Shown here: positions 23,675-33,493 of the stretch, one piece after another
How the letters are laid out: every line of letters starts with the position of its first letter
Numbering within the stretch: position 1 is the first letter of the stretch
NCBI RefSeq assembly: GCF_000372425.1
Contig: NZ_AQVD01000002.1
Coordinates: 407,210 to 471,209, forward strand
Length of the DNA: 64,000 nucleotides
Direction of reading: 5' to 3'
DNA from: Streptococcus ferus DSM 20646
GTDB taxonomy: Bacteria; Bacillota; Bacilli; Lactobacillales; Streptococcaceae
Notes under the pieces: model-generated
Seen by the model: the letters and a program-made list of their open reading frames with translations, nothing else
Told to the model about the DNA's origin: nothing
Database searches by the model: none
Position numbers and translations under genes: made by a program

Positions 23675-25678
23675 ATGCAGCAACATCAATCGTCAGCCTT
23701 TGATAAGGCCAGTAAGGCCGGCTTTATCATTGCACTCGGCGTGGTTTACGGTGATATTGGAACCAGTCCCTTATACACCATGAAATCCTTGGTAGAAAAC
23801 CAAGGAGGCATCCACCAGGTTTCCGATGCCTTTATTCTGGGGGCTATTTCGCTTATTTTTTGGACACTGACTATTATAACGACTGTCAAGTATGTGATTA
23901 TCGCCTTAAAGGCAGACAACCATCACGAGGGTGGTATTTTTTCCCTTTATACCTTGGTCCGAAAGATGGCTCCCTGGCTGATTATTCCAGCCATGATTGG
24001 AGGGGCTACTCTTCTGTCTGACGGTGCCCTGACCCCAGCTGTGACAGTCACATCTGCTATTGAAGGCCTTGAAGGTGTCCCCGCACTTAGTCAGCTTTAC
24101 AGCGATCAAACGCTCGTCGTCATCACAACCATTTTTATCCTGACCCTTCTTTTCTCCATTCAGAGATATGGTACAGGTTTTATCGGCAAAGTTTTTGGAC
24201 CTGTGATGTTGCTCTGGTTTGCTTTCTTGGGAGTAACCGGTTTGATCAACACCTTCTCTCACTTAGAGGTTCTGAGAGCCTTCAATCCTTACTATGCCAT
24301 TGAACTCCTTCTCAGCCCTGACAATAAAAAAGGCATTTTTATTCTAGGATCAATCTTTTTGGCAACAACAGGGGCAGAAGCTCTCTATTCTGATTTAGGC
24401 CATGTGGGACGCGGTAATATCTATGTCAGTTGGCCCTTTGTCAAAGCCTGTATCATGCTTTCCTACCTTGGACAGGGAGCCTGGATTTTAGACCATCAGT
24501 CTGCTAGTGAGGTGCATAACCCCTTCTTCGCTTCCATCCCTTCCTCTTTAAGTATCTTTGCTGTTACCATTGCCACCTTGGCAGCAATCATCGCTTCTCA
24601 GGCCCTCATTTCTGGCTCCTTCACTCTGGTCTCAGAAGCCATTCGCCTTAAAATTTTCCCAAGTTTCAAGGTTACCTATCCTGGACAAAATCTAGGCCAG
24701 CTCTATATTCCGGTTATCAACTGGTCGCTCTGGCTGGCGACTGTTGCGACTGTCCTTCATTTTCAAACTTCAGCCCATATGGAAGCAGCTTATGGCTTAG
24801 CTATTACCATCACCATGTTAATGACAACTATCCTGCTGACCTTCTATCTTATCCGAAGAGGAATTAAAGCCTCCCATGCCCATCTGCTCATGTCCATCTT
24901 TGCTCTGATTGAAATCATCTTCTTTATCGCCTCAGCAGTTAAGTTTATGCACGGTGGCTACGTTGTTGTTATCCTAGCGGCCCTCATTTTATCGCTCATG
25001 TACATTTGGTATAAGGCCAACCAAATCATTTTTAAATATGTCAAATCCCTTGACTTAAGAGACTTCAAAGACCAACTCGGTCAGCTTCGGAAGGATGAGC
25101 ATTACGATCTCTTTCAGACCAATGTGGTTTATCTGACCAATCGCATGGATGGCACCATGATTGACCGCTCTATTCTGTATTCCATTTTGGATAAACGTCC
25201 TAAAAGAGCTCGCGTGTATTGGTTTGTCAATGTCAAAGTTACTGATGAACCTTATACCGCAGAATACAAAGCAGACATGATGGGGACTGACTGCATTGTC
25301 CGTCTGGAGCTTTTCCTTGGCTTCCGGATGCGTCAGGAAGTTCCTCGATACCTCAGAACGATTGTTAATGACCTCATGTCCTCTGGGCGTCTCCCTAAGC
25401 AAGACCAAACTTACACCATCACCCCAGGCAGGCAAGTCGGGGATTTCCGCTTCATTATACTTGAAGAACGCCTAGCCAAAGGCGGACAAATGAACCCCTT
25501 TGATCGCTTTATTTTACAGACCAAGGCCGCTATTAAGCACTTCACCGCCTCACCAAGCAAATGGTTTGGCCTCCAGTTTTCAGAAGTGACAACCGAAATG
25601 GTGCCAATTGTCTTATCGGACGTTAAGAATCTTCAGATTACTGAGGCTAAATCTTCCGAAATCATCGACACCATCTAA
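23675..25678 (+). CDS. kup: Kup-family potassium/proton symporter
   Basis: 667 residues: about twelve membrane helices (residues about 15-450) and a C-terminal cytoplasmic domain. The family signature [19 protein letters not shown] lies at residues 19-37, and [20 protein letters not shown] and [16 protein letters not shown] follow. The start at 23675 ([10 protein letters not shown]) has GGAGG nine bases before it; an in-frame codon at 23630 lies in the -10 box. Single-gene unit ended by a strong terminator. Together with trkA/trkH downstream the cell has two distinct K+ systems in this region. Confidence 0.93.
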   Translation: MQQHQSSAFDKASKAGFIIALGVVYGDIGTSPLYTMKSLVENQGGIHQVSDAFILGAISLIFWTLTIITTVKYVIIALKADNHHEGGIFSLYTLVRKMAPWLIIPAMIGGATLLSDGALTPAVTVTSAIEGLEGVPALSQLYSDQTLVVITTIFILTLLFSIQRYGTGFIGKVFGPVMLLWFAFLGVTGLINTFSHLEVLRAFNPYYAIELLLSPDNKKGIFILGSIFLATTGAEALYSDLGHVGRGNIYVSWPFVKACIMLSYLGQGAWILDHQSASEVHNPFFASIPSSLSIFAVTIATLAAIIASQALISGSFTLVSEAIRLKIFPSFKVTYPGQNLGQLYIPVINWSLWLATVATVLHFQTSAHMEAAYGLAITITMLMTTILLTFYLIRRGIKASHAHLLMSIFALIEIIFFIASAVKFMHGGYVVVILAALILSLMYIWYKANQIIFKYVKSLDLRDFKDQLGQLRKDEHYDLFQTNVVYLTNRMDGTMIDRSILYSILDKRPKRARVYWFVNVKVTDEPYTAEYKADMMGTDCIVRLELFLGFRMRQEVPRYLRTIVNDLMSSGRLPKQDQTYTITPGRQVGDFRFIILEERLAKGGQMNPFDRFILQTKAAIKHFTASPSKWFGLQFSEVTTEMVPIVLSDVKNLQITEAKSSEIIDTI

Positions 25679-25704
25679 AAAGAATCCTAACGGGATTCTT
25701 TTTT
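25679..25704 (+). terminator. Terminator of kup
   Basis: AAAGAATCC/GGATTCTTT stem with a short loop and a T-run, directly after the kup stop. Confidence 0.85.
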
Positions 25705-25719
25705 AATACCCAAAATAAT

Positions 25720-25808
25720 ATGTAAAAATTTTATATATAAGGATTGACAAGCCTATCAAAATAGCTTATACTTAATATATAAAATATTTATATATTAAAA
25801 TTTTACAT
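25720..25808 (+). promoter_or_regulatory. padR promoter flanked by two inverted AT-rich operator copies
   Basis: Consensus promoter TTGACA (25744-25749), 17-bp spacer, TATACT (25767-25772). Two 19-base elements, ATGTAAAAATTTTATATAT (25720-25738) and its near inverse ATATATTAAAATTTTACAT (25790-25808), lie on either side. ATGT...ACAT ends are typical of PadR operators, suggesting autorepression by the first gene. Confidence 0.7.
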
Positions 25809-25820
25809 AAGGAGGTTACT

Positions 25821-26147
25821 ATGTATTTTCCAACATCAGCACTTCTTATTGAATACCTCATTTTAGCCATTGTAGAGCAGCAGGATTCCTACGGTTATGA
25901 AATCAGCCAAACCATTAAACTCTTAGCGGATATTAAAGAATCCAGCCTCTACCCTATCTTGAAGCGCTTGGAAAAAGCGGGCTTTCTCAGCACCTACTCC
26001 CAGCAATACCAAGGCAGGAAACGCAGGTACTACTCTATTACAGAGTCAGGCATCAGACAATTAACATTCCTCCGCGGAGAATGGTCTGCCTACAAGGCAA
26101 AAATTGACGGCATCACGGAAGGGAGCATTCGCCATGACAAGAACTGA
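25821..26147 (+). CDS. PadR-family transcriptional regulator
   Basis: 108 residues with a winged helix: LIEYLILAIVEQQDSYGYEI, then SLYPILKRLEKAGFLSTYSQ and GRKRRYYSITESGIRQL, the standard PadR N-terminal block. It probably represses its own operon through the flanking AT-rich inverted copies. AAGGAGG precedes the ATG. The 3' end overlaps the DUF1700 gene by 14 bases. PadR-DUF1700-DUF4097 is a recurrent trio in Firmicutes linked to envelope stress. Confidence 0.9.
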   Translation: MYFPTSALLIEYLILAIVEQQDSYGYEISQTIKLLADIKESSLYPILKRLEKAGFLSTYSQQYQGRKRRYYSITESGIRQLTFLRGEWSAYKAKIDGITEGSIRHDKN

Positions 26148-26721
26148 ATATTTAGCAAAACTGCATAAGTACTTAAAAAAATTGCCAAAACAGGACTATG
26201 ATGAGGCTATGGACTATTTCACAGAATACTTTGATGAAGCAGGTCCTGAAAACGAAGCTCAAGTCATTGCAGATTTGGGTAATCCCAAGGAAGCAGCCCA
26301 CGAAATCTTAAGCAATCTTCTCGGAAAAAGAATGGGTGAAGCTGGTAGAAACGCTTCAAAGAATACCCAAAATATCCTTTGGATTGCACTTTTAGCGATT
26401 TTAGCGTTACCTGTCGCCCTGCCGCTATTGATTGTTATCTTAGTCTTGCTGCTTACTCTGGTTATTGTGATTTTTGCCTTGCTGCTCACCCTAGCTGCTC
26501 TGAGTTTGGCAAGCCTCGTCACAGGTTTTGCCCTTCTTTGGGAAAGCCTGACACAGCTCACCTTTGATTTACCAGCCTTAGCCATCGGTCTGGGGAGCAG
26601 TTTTTTGAGTATTGGTCTTGCGATTCTGCTGGCCATATTGACCTATCACTTGGCTAAAGCGTCTCAATTCATCATGATTTCTTTTATTCAGTGGCTTATT
26701 AAAGGAGGTAAAAAATCATGA
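26134..26721 (+). CDS. DUF1700 (HAAS-domain) membrane protein
   Basis: 195 residues. An N-terminal soluble HAAS/DUF1700 region (about 1-65: TRTEYLAKLHKYLKKLPKQD, then DYFTEYFDEA and VIADLGNPKEAAHEIL) precedes four or so membrane helices. In such operons it is thought to connect the PadR regulator to the membrane; mechanism is not established. The start at 26134 is favoured over 26104 by position and family alignment (MTRTEYL). It overlaps the next gene by 4 bases. Confidence 0.85.
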   Translation: MTRTEYLAKLHKYLKKLPKQDYDEAMDYFTEYFDEAGPENEAQVIADLGNPKEAAHEILSNLLGKRMGEAGRNASKNTQNILWIALLAILALPVALPLLIVILVLLLTLVIVIFALLLTLAALSLASLVTGFALLWESLTQLTFDLPALAIGLGSSFLSIGLAILLAILTYHLAKASQFIMISFIQWLIKGGKKS

Positions 26722-27545
26722 AAAAATCACATCGTATTTTACTCATATCAGCTTTAGGATGCGCACTGATGGGAAGCCTTCTTATTGGCTTCGGTATTTC
26801 CGCCGGAGGGGTCAGAGGCATACGGTCTTTAAATGGCAAGGTCGAACGAAAAGAAGTCCCCTTAGACCGTGTCACCTCTTTGACCATTAAAGCAGAAATG
26901 AAAGACATTCAGATCAGGAGAACAGCCGATAAACAGGCCAGTCTGATTTACTACAAAAAAGAAAAAGAGAGTTTTTCCCATGACTTATCAGATGGCAAAT
27001 TGACCATCAATCAGACCAACAACTCTGATGTCATTGGTTTTAAAATAACAACTTTCTTCGGTTGGCTTCAAAATCATGAGGCCGACAAGCTCGTCATCAA
27101 TCTTCCCAAGGATACATCATTAAAAGACGTCGCCATTGATGCCGATGCAGGAAACCTGACCTTAGAGAATCAGTCCATCTCAACCTTTCATCTAGAACAA
27201 GATCTGGGAGACGTAACCATTAAAAACAGCCTACTGTCTAACGCAAACATTAAGGTGGACTCAGGAAATCTCAATTTAGACAATCTACAAATTGATTCGG
27301 GCAAGATAGACACTAATTTAGGCGACCTATCGGCCACTAACCTGACCATTAACAAAGCCTTAGCCGTCAATACCGATATGGGGAATACTGCGATTGCGCT
27401 TTCTCCAAAGAGTAAGGCCGAAACCAGCGTTACCGCCACCGTCGATTTAGGCGATAAAAAAATCAGCTCAGACCTTATCCAAGGAAAGACTGGTAAAAGT
27501 CAGCTGACCATCGAAGGAGATACCGGAGATATTGAGGTCAATTAA
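26718..27545 (+). CDS. DUF4097 (toastrack) membrane-anchored protein
   Basis: 275 residues: an N-terminal signal-anchor helix (about 7-27), then a repetitive beta-helix-like DUF4097 domain with regular LGD/SGN turns (LEQDLGDVTIKNS, VDSGNLNLDNL, TNLGDLSATNL). The family includes LiaX/YvlB-type proteins of envelope-stress responses. GGAGG precedes the ATG, which overlaps the DUF1700 stop (ATGA). Last gene of the PadR operon. Extracytoplasmic location is inferred from the anchor. Confidence 0.85.
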   Translation: MKKSHRILLISALGCALMGSLLIGFGISAGGVRGIRSLNGKVERKEVPLDRVTSLTIKAEMKDIQIRRTADKQASLIYYKKEKESFSHDLSDGKLTINQTNNSDVIGFKITTFFGWLQNHEADKLVINLPKDTSLKDVAIDADAGNLTLENQSISTFHLEQDLGDVTIKNSLLSNANIKVDSGNLNLDNLQIDSGKIDTNLGDLSATNLTINKALAVNTDMGNTAIALSPKSKAETSVTATVDLGDKKISSDLIQGKTGKSQLTIEGDTGDIEVN

Positions 27546-27570
27546 AATGAGGAGCAAAGCTCCTCATTTT
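27544..27570. terminator. Bidirectional terminator between DUF4097 gene and trmL
   Basis: Twelve-base perfect stem (27544-27555 with 27559-27570) with a 3-nt loop and A/T-runs on both sides; the trmL stop codon lies within the right arm. Confidence 0.85.
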
Positions 27571-28112
27571 AATTTATCGTTTTCATAGGTGTGACGCAGT
27601 TCCAGCCCTGCAAATTGCTGCTGCCGCAGGGCCTCATAGACAACCATGCAAACGGCGTTTGAGACATTGAGGCTTCTGACATGCTCGTCATTCATGGGAA
27701 TGCGAATGGCCTGCTCAGGGTATTGCCGCATAAATTCCTCCGGCAGCCCCTTGTCCTCACGGCCAAAGAGAAAATAATGACTGGTATCGTCATTATAAAG
27801 ACCATCGGAATAGACCTTATCGGCAAATTTCGTCACTAGATGGAGCTGACCCGAACACCGGCTTAGAAAGTCTTCCAAGGAATCGTAAAAGTGAAGATCC
27901 AGCTTATCCCAATAATCCAGACCAGCCCGCTTCATTTTTTTATCATCGATGGGAAATCCCATCGGCCGAATGATATGGAGGGGGCTGTTCGTTGCCGCAC
28001 AAGTTCTGGCAATATTCCCAGTATTGGCAGGAATCTGCGGTTCAAAGAGAACCACATGATTGCGGCCGCTGTCTGGTAAAAAGGTTTCTCTGCTTAATTC
28101 GTCCATCGTCAT
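27564..28112 (-). CDS. trmL: tRNA (cytidine/uridine-34 2'-O)-methyltransferase TrmL (SPOUT)
   Basis: 182 residues of the SpoU/TrmH class that methylates the wobble ribose of leucine tRNAs. Marks: [20 protein letters not shown] near the N-terminus, [12 protein letters not shown] and [20 protein letters not shown], forming the trefoil-knot AdoMet site. Formerly annotated cspR. GAGG precedes the ATG at 28112; an ATG two codons later is also possible. It is preceded by a structured leader with terminator and antiterminator pairings, so expression is probably attenuated. Confidence 0.9.
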   Translation of the reverse strand: MTMDELSRETFLPDSGRNHVVLFEPQIPANTGNIARTCAATNSPLHIIRPMGFPIDDKKMKRAGLDYWDKLDLHFYDSLEDFLSRCSGQLHLVTKFADKVYSDGLYNDDTSHYFLFGREDKGLPEEFMRQYPEQAIRIPMNDEHVRSLNVSNAVCMVVYEALRQQQFAGLELRHTYENDKLK

Positions 28113-28238
28113 TATTTTCCTCGAATTTATGATAAAAAAAGACCACGCTTCCCGGAGTCAGGCTCAGCAGGTAACGTGGCGTATATCGCATCATTACCTT
28201 AAATCATAACAGGTTTGATTTAAAGTAGTGAATAGCTT
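28113..28238 (-). ncRNA. Structured trmL leader with attenuator (candidate 23S-methyl-type motif)
   Basis: About 125 nt between the trmL promoter and start. Minus-strand order: hairpin ACTTTAAATC/GATTTAAGGT; then GGTAA, which can pair with TTACC (antiterminator); then a large hairpin GCCACG...CGTGGTC followed by seven U (terminator, T-run at 28134-28140 as A in +). The TTACC is inside the terminator stem, so the two folds exclude each other. A motif called 23S-methyl was described upstream of SpoU-type methylase genes in Lactobacillales; membership is my guess. The rest of the 314-bp gap up to trkA shows only promoter sequence. Confidence 0.6.
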
Positions 28239-28244
28239 GTTATT

Positions 28245-28272
28245 AGTATAACACTTTGCCTTGAGATGTCAA
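28245..28272 (-). promoter_or_regulatory. trmL promoter
   Basis: TTGACA (28267-28272), 16-bp spacer, extended -10 TGT-TATACT (28245-28250). Confidence 0.8.
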
Positions 28273-28426
28273 GCTATTGTAACTGAAAATTTACAGTTTT
28301 TACCAGAAGATTTCTCAACTCTTTCCGAGGTTTCATTTGAGCATGAGAGAAGCTAATTTTTAGGAAAAACTAGTGCATTTTTCGTCCAAAAAAGGTATGA
28401 TAGGGATATATATTTGGAGGTAATTC

Positions 28427-29782
28427 ATGAAAATTATTGTCGTCGGTGGCGGTAAGGTCGGAAAAGCACTCTGTCGCTCACTGGTGGAAGAAAAACATGA
28501 CGTCATTTTAATTGAAGAAAATGAATCTGTCTTAAAGCATGTCACCAAACGCCATGATATTATGGGAATTGTCGGCAATGGCGCTAATTTTAAAATTTTG
28601 CAGCAGGCCGATGTTCAAACCTGTGATATTTTTATCGCGATTACAGATAAAGATGAAGTCAATATGGTCGCGGCCGTTCTGGCTAAAAAAATGGGGGCCA
28701 AAGAAACCATCGTCCGTGTGCGTAACCCTGAATATTCTAACACCTACTTTAAGGAAAAAAATGTCCTCGGCTTTTCACTCATCATCAATCCCGAACTGCT
28801 GACGGCGCGCTATATCGCCAATATGATTGACTTCCCTAATGCACGCTCTGTTGAACATTTTGTCAATGGGCGTGTCATGCTGATGGAATTCAAAATCACT
28901 GATGACAGCAAACTCTGTCAGATGACGCTTCTGCAATTCCGAAAGAAATTTGGCAATATTGTGGTCTGTGCCATCGAACGTGATAACCAACTGATTATCC
29001 CTGACGGAGATGCGACTATCAAGACGGGAGACAAGATTTTCGTTACCGGCAACCGGGTCGAAATGATTCTCTTCCATAATTTCGTCAAAGCCAAAGTAAT
29101 CAAGGACATGATGCTCATCGGAGCTGGCAGAATTTCTTACTACCTGCTCAACATCCTGCAAAAGACCAACAATCGCATCCATATCAAAATTTTGGAAATT
29201 GACAAAAAACGAGCCGAGTGGTTCAGTCAGGAATTTCCCCACGTCCATGTCGTCCATGGCGATGGGACAGCCAAAGATATTCTGCTTGAAGAAAGCGTTG
29301 AAAACTACGATGCCGTAGCCACTCTGACAGGTGTTGACGAGGAAAATATCATTGCATCAATGTTTTTAGAAAGTCTGGGCGTCCACAAAAACATTACCAA
29401 AGTCAATCGCACCAGTCTACTCGAAATCATTGATGCCAAAGCGTTTTCAAGTATTGTGACACCAAAAAGTATCGCAGTTGACGCCATGATGCACTTTATT
29501 CGAGGCAGGGTTAATGCCCAAGACTCCAATCTCGATGCCATGCACCATATCGCGAATGGCCGAATCGAAACCCTGCAGTTTGAAATTCGGCAGACTAATA
29601 AAATGGCAGACAAAAGCCTGTCCAGCCTCAAATTAAAGGACAAGGTTCTGATTGCAGCTATTATTCGCAATGGCAAAACCATTTTCCCAACCGGAGATGA
29701 TATTTTAAAAGTAGGAGACAAGCTGGTTGTCATCACTTTACTACAGAATATCACTCATATTTACGATTTGTTAAAGAGGTAG
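28427..29782 (+). CDS. trkA: Trk potassium uptake regulatory protein TrkA
   Basis: Cytoplasmic gating subunit of the Trk/Ktr channel. 451 residues in two tandem RCK units: NAD-binding glycine motif VVGGGKVGKAL (5-15) with acidic IEENES, TrkA-C region, then a second MLIGAGRISYYLL and another TrkA-C ending at VGDKLVVITL. Two-unit TrkA is the TrkAH type rather than the single-unit KtrA. GGAGG precedes the ATG; a TATGAT -10 lies at 28396-28401. The trkH start follows after 3 bp. Confidence 0.93.
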   Translation: MKIIVVGGGKVGKALCRSLVEEKHDVILIEENESVLKHVTKRHDIMGIVGNGANFKILQQADVQTCDIFIAITDKDEVNMVAAVLAKKMGAKETIVRVRNPEYSNTYFKEKNVLGFSLIINPELLTARYIANMIDFPNARSVEHFVNGRVMLMEFKITDDSKLCQMTLLQFRKKFGNIVVCAIERDNQLIIPDGDATIKTGDKIFVTGNRVEMILFHNFVKAKVIKDMMLIGAGRISYYLLNILQKTNNRIHIKILEIDKKRAEWFSQEFPHVHVVHGDGTAKDILLEESVENYDAVATLTGVDEENIIASMFLESLGVHKNITKVNRTSLLEIIDAKAFSSIVTPKSIAVDAMMHFIRGRVNAQDSNLDAMHHIANGRIETLQFEIRQTNKMADKSLSSLKLKDKVLIAAIIRNGKTIFPTGDDILKVGDKLVVITLLQNITHIYDLLKR

Positions 29783-29785
29783 GCC

Positions 29786-31225
29786 ATGAATAGAAGTATG
29801 ATTCGCTTTCTCTTATCAAAACTGCTTTTAATCGAGGCTCTCCTCTTATTAGTACCGCTTCTGGTAGCCTTTATTTATCAAGAAGATCAAACAGTTATTC
29901 TGAGTATCCTGCTCACCATGGGAATCCTCTTGGTCTTAGGAGGGTTAGGGGTTTTCTTTAAACCGAAAAATTATCACATTTATACCAAAGACGGTCTGAT
30001 GATTGTTGCCCTCTGCTGGGTGCTCTGGTCCTTCTTTGGAGCCCTTCCTTTCGTTTTTTCAGGGCAAATTCCCAATCTCATCGATGCTTTCTTTGAAACC
30101 AGTTCCGGCTTTACCACAACAGGTGCCACAATATTACCAGACGTCTCTGTACTCAGCCACTCCCTACTCTTCTGGCGCAGCTTCGCCCATTTAATCGGGG
30201 GGATGGGGGTATTGGTTTTTGCACTTGCCATTATGGAAAACAGCAAAAACGGGCATTTAGAAGTCATGCGGGCAGAAGTTCCCGGCCCTGTCTTTGGAAA
30301 AGTCGTCTCCAAACTGAAGGATACCGCTCAGATTCTCTATGTGATTTACCTAGTCATGTTTGCTGTCTTTACTGCCAGCCTTTGTATCGCCGGTATGCCG
30401 GTCTTTGACAGTTTCATCATTGCGATGGGAACAGCAGGAACTGGGGGATTTGCCGTCTATAATGACAGTATTGCGCATTACAACAGCCCGCTCTTGACCT
30501 ACCTGATTTCCTTTGGAATGCTAGCCTTCGGGGTTAATTTTAATCTCTATTACCTGCTTCTGATTCGCAAAGTCAAAGCCTTTTTCAGTGATGAAGAGTT
30601 GAAAACCTATATTGGTATCGTTGTCGCTTCGACCTTAATGATTACCTTTAATATCTTTAACCTTTACGGCTCCATCTCAAAAAGCTTAGAGTATGCTTTC
30701 TTTGAAGTGTCAACCATCATGACAACAACTGGTTTTGGTGTCACTGATTTAACAAAATGGCCACTCTTCTCACAATATATCCTCCTCTTGCTGATGTTCA
30801 TCGGCGGATCTGCTGGCTCAACGGCAGGTGGTTTCAAGGTGATGCGGGCCTTAATCGTTTCAAAGATTACTAAAAATCAGATTTTAAGCAGCCTATACCC
30901 GAATCGGATTCTTTCTCTGCATATCAATCACAGTGTCTTAGATAAAGAAACCCAGCACGGTGTCTTAAAATATTTAGGAATCTACCTCATGCTGTTTATC
31001 AGTTTGGTCTTCTTTTTGACTTTGGACAATAATGATCTAATGACGGTTATCAGTGCAGCAGCCAGTACCTTTAATAATATCGGACCAATGCTTGGGACCA
31101 ACGAAACCTTTGCCATCTTCAGTCCTTTTTCAAAATTTCTAATGTCGCTGGCAATGATAGCCGGACGTCTCGAAATATATCCCCTGTTGCTGCTTTTCCT
31201 GCCAAAAACCTGGTCCAAGACCTAA
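29786..31225 (+). CDS. trkH: Trk potassium channel TrkH
   Basis: 479 residues, eight to ten membrane helices, with four imperfect pore repeats including SSGFTTTGATILP, GTAGTGGFAVYNDS, TTTGFGVTD and STFNNIGPMLG, each with selectivity-filter glycines. Works with TrkA; three bases separate the genes. AGAGGTAGG precedes the ATG. Terminated by a long hairpin shared with yidD on the other strand. K+ uptake in streptococci is controlled by c-di-AMP, and a c-di-AMP-binding CBS protein gene lies about 3 kb on. Confidence 0.92.
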   Translation: MNRSMIRFLLSKLLLIEALLLLVPLLVAFIYQEDQTVILSILLTMGILLVLGGLGVFFKPKNYHIYTKDGLMIVALCWVLWSFFGALPFVFSGQIPNLIDAFFETSSGFTTTGATILPDVSVLSHSLLFWRSFAHLIGGMGVLVFALAIMENSKNGHLEVMRAEVPGPVFGKVVSKLKDTAQILYVIYLVMFAVFTASLCIAGMPVFDSFIIAMGTAGTGGFAVYNDSIAHYNSPLLTYLISFGMLAFGVNFNLYYLLLIRKVKAFFSDEELKTYIGIVVASTLMITFNIFNLYGSISKSLEYAFFEVSTIMTTTGFGVTDLTKWPLFSQYILLLLMFIGGSAGSTAGGFKVMRALIVSKITKNQILSSLYPNRILSLHINHSVLDKETQHGVLKYLGIYLMLFISLVFFLTLDNNDLMTVISAAASTFNNIGPMLGTNETFAIFSPFSKFLMSLAMIAGRLEIYPLLLLFLPKTWSKT

Positions 31226-31230
31226 AAACC

Positions 31231-31264
31231 AAAAAACCAAAGGATTTTCAATCCTTTGGTTTTT
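31231..31264. terminator. Bidirectional terminator between trkH and yidD
   Basis: Thirteen-base perfect stem (31233-31245 with 31251-31263), loop containing the yidD stop, and A/T runs on both sides. Confidence 0.9.
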
Positions 31265-31490
31265 GTCTTCTCAAACTAAAACGATCAGGTACAGGATCCT
31301 CGCCCCCCTGTGCAAAGGGATGACAGCGCAGAATACGCGCTACCCCCATCAAAACTCCTTTAAGACCATGCTTTTCAATAGCCTCTATCATATAGGCTGA
31401 ACAAGTGGGATGATAAATACAGGATGGCGGCAATAACGGTGAAATGAACCTTTGATAAAGCCGAACAGGAAATATTAACAGTTTTTTCAT
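31248..31490 (-). CDS. yidD: Membrane protein insertion efficiency factor YidD
   Basis: 80 residues, small membrane-associated protein. Diagnostic [20 protein letters not shown] then [13 protein letters not shown], with conserved cysteines, and RILRCHPF. Helps YidC-dependent insertion. Its start overlaps the rluB end by one base (31490). Last gene of the murI-to-yidD unit. Its usual neighbour yidC is elsewhere here (41 kb). Confidence 0.9.
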   Translation of the reverse strand: MKKLLIFPVRLYQRFISPLLPPSCIYHPTCSAYMIEAIEKHGLKGVLMGVARILRCHPFAQGGEDPVPDRFSLRRQKPKD

Positions 31491-32212
31491 CAGTTTCCTT
31501 GGGTTGCTGCATTGTGAAGTTGGCTGATTTCTTTTTTATTAAGCCGTCTTGATTCTCCAGGACGAAGCCCTGTCAAATCAAGGGTGCCAAAACGAGTTCT
31601 GGACAGTTTATCCACCAAAAGGCCGACCGCCTCAAACATTTTCTTCACCTGATGATTGCGCCCTTCATGGATTGTCAACTCGACAAGGGAGCGGTTTTTA
31701 TCTGGCTCCACTTTTAGGATACGGTAACGAGCCGGCTTTGTTTTTTTACCATCAATCAGAAGCCCACGCGTTAACGGACGTAGATTTTCCTTGTTTGCAA
31801 TCCCCTTGAGACGGGCAACATAGACCTTATCAATCTCATTACGAGGATGGATCATTTTGTCTGTGAAATCACCGTCATTGGTGAGAATCAGAAGTCCTGT
31901 TGTGTCCCAGTCCAAACGGCCTACGGGATAAATGCGCTCTTTAACCTCCGGCAGCAGATCGATGACCGTTTTACGCCCTTTATCGTCTGAAACGCTGGAG
32001 ATAACACCTCGCGGTTTATTTAAGAGGTAATAGACCTTCTCCTCATTATAGATTGGCTGACCTTCTACCTCCACCACATCTCCAGATTTAACCGTCGTGG
32101 CTAATGCCGTCACTTTCTGTCCATTGATGGTCACCAGCCCTTGCATAATCAGTTCTTCTGCCTTGCGGCGGCTGGCTACGCCAGCATGAGCAATGTATTT
32201 ATTAATCCGCAT
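31490..32212 (-). CDS. rluB: 23S rRNA pseudouridine synthase RluB (RsuA family)
   Basis: 240 residues: N-terminal S4 RNA-binding domain ([20 protein letters not shown]) and a catalytic domain with [17 protein letters not shown], containing the active aspartate. Expected product is pseudouridine in helix 89 of 23S rRNA. The context next to scpA/scpB is typical for Firmicutes RluB. Overlaps scpB by 11 bases and yidD by one. Confidence 0.9.
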   Translation of the reverse strand: MRINKYIAHAGVASRRKAEELIMQGLVTINGQKVTALATTVKSGDVVEVEGQPIYNEEKVYYLLNKPRGVISSVSDDKGRKTVIDLLPEVKERIYPVGRLDWDTTGLLILTNDGDFTDKMIHPRNEIDKVYVARLKGIANKENLRPLTRGLLIDGKKTKPARYRILKVEPDKNRSLVELTIHEGRNHQVKKMFEAVGLLVDKLSRTRFGTLDLTGLRPGESRRLNKKEISQLHNAATQGN

Positions 32213-32789
32213 CTGTTTTTTCTACCTCTTCATCTAATGCTTCTTTTTCTTGAAACAGGGTCATCTCTTCATCTTTCAATTCAATAGACGAAGCATCTGG
32301 CAGGTCTTCTAAGCTGTTTATCCCCATAAAATCCAGAAAATAATCTGTCGTTACATAAAGATTTGGTCTGCCCAAGACTTCTTTTTTGCCATCTTCACGA
32401 ATGAGACCGAAAGCCTGTAACTTAGAGATGGAACCGCTAGAATTCACACCACGGATATCATCCACCTCGATTCGGGTAATCGGCTGCTTATAGGCAATGA
32501 TGGAGAGGACTTCCAAGCTGGCTCTTGAAAGACTTTGATTGATAGGCGTCCGCGAATACTGACGCAGAAGATCTGCATAAGAATCCTTGGTCACCAGTTT
32601 GTAGCGTTTTGATGTCTCTAAGAGACTCAAAGCTGAATCCTGATTGGTCCTGTATTGTTCAGCTAATTTTTCCAATTGCTGCAGCACAGCAGTCGGTGCC
32701 ATATCACTGAGGCCAGCCAAATCCTGCAGACTAAGACCATCCTCTCCGGCGACAAACAGCAAAGCTTCAAGCCGTGCTAGATTACTCAT
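32202..32789 (-). CDS. scpB: Segregation and condensation protein B
   Basis: 195 residues, two winged-helix domains: [20 protein letters not shown] and [20 protein letters not shown] then [16 protein letters not shown]. Accessory subunit of the SMC condensin complex with ScpA; chromosome compaction and segregation. Overlaps scpA by 4 bases upstream and rluB by 11 downstream. Confidence 0.93.
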   Translation of the reverse strand: MSNLARLEALLFVAGEDGLSLQDLAGLSDMAPTAVLQQLEKLAEQYRTNQDSALSLLETSKRYKLVTKDSYADLLRQYSRTPINQSLSRASLEVLSIIAYKQPITRIEVDDIRGVNSSGSISKLQAFGLIREDGKKEVLGRPNLYVTTDYFLDFMGINSLEDLPDASSIELKDEEMTLFQEKEALDEEVEKTDAD

Positions 32790-33493
32790 ACATTCTCCTT
32801 CGTCAAAATAATGTCACTAAAATTATCCGCCTGATAGACATAAACACGATGTACCTTAATGAGTTCCAAGGTTGCCAAAAAAATGGTAATCAGCTCATTA
32901 ACCGACGCTGCCCGTTTAAAAAGCTGGCTGAGATTGGTTTGCCCTTTTTTAGCTACCGCCTGTTCGACCGAAGTCATCATATCCTCAATACGGAAGTCAT
33001 CTCGCTCAATGGTGGTATGACTGTTTTTAATATCTTCCTGCTTTTGCGCCATAACCTTAGAGAAGGCCAAAAAAATATCAATACTGGTTTTATCATGATT
33101 CAACTTGACATCATCATAAACCAGTTCTAGCTTAGGTTTTGAGAAATACTGAGCCCTCTTATCATGCTGGAGAGCCAATTCCTGCCCCAGCAATTTATAG
33201 GTTCGATATTCCTCAATTTGACTTAAAAGATCCATTTCTGGATCATCTTCTTCTATCGTTTCAACAACCTTGGGCAGTAATTTACGGCTTTTAATCAGCA
33301 TCAGCTGACTGGCCATGACCATATACTCTCCCGCGATCTCTAATTTCATCGCCTGAAGGGTCGCAATGTAGGCTAAATACTGCTCAATCACCTCAACAAG
33401 GGGAACATCATAGATATCCATCTCGTATTTGGAAACAAGGTGGAGAAGCAAATCAAGCGGTCCTTGAAAATCCTTTAGTTTTATATCCATCAA
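32786..33493 (-). CDS. scpA: Segregation and condensation protein A (kleisin)
   Basis: 235 residues. Kleisin that bridges the SMC heads. Family start [20 protein letters not shown] and [20 protein letters not shown] followed by [16 protein letters not shown]-terminal winged helix. Overlaps the XerD-like gene and scpB by 4 bases each. Confidence 0.93.
   Translation of the reverse strand: MMDIKLKDFQGPLDLLLHLVSKYEMDIYDVPLVEVIEQYLAYIATLQAMKLEIAGEYMVMASQLMLIKSRKLLPKVVETIEEDDPEMDLLSQIEEYRTYKLLGQELALQHDKRAQYFSKPKLELVYDDVKLNHDKTSIDIFLAFSKVMAQKQEDIKNSHTTIERDDFRIEDMMTSVEQAVAKKGQTNLSQLFKRAASVNELITIFLATLELIKVHRVYVYQADNFSDIILTKENV

Noticed and set aside
25055..25435. 126-residue frame antisense to kup
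   Set aside because: No promoter or ribosome site; kup reading is continuous and family-consistent.
28775..29257. 160-residue open frame antisense to trkA
   Set aside because: Lies wholly inside trkA, has no ribosome site and no recognisable motif; a shadow of the real gene.
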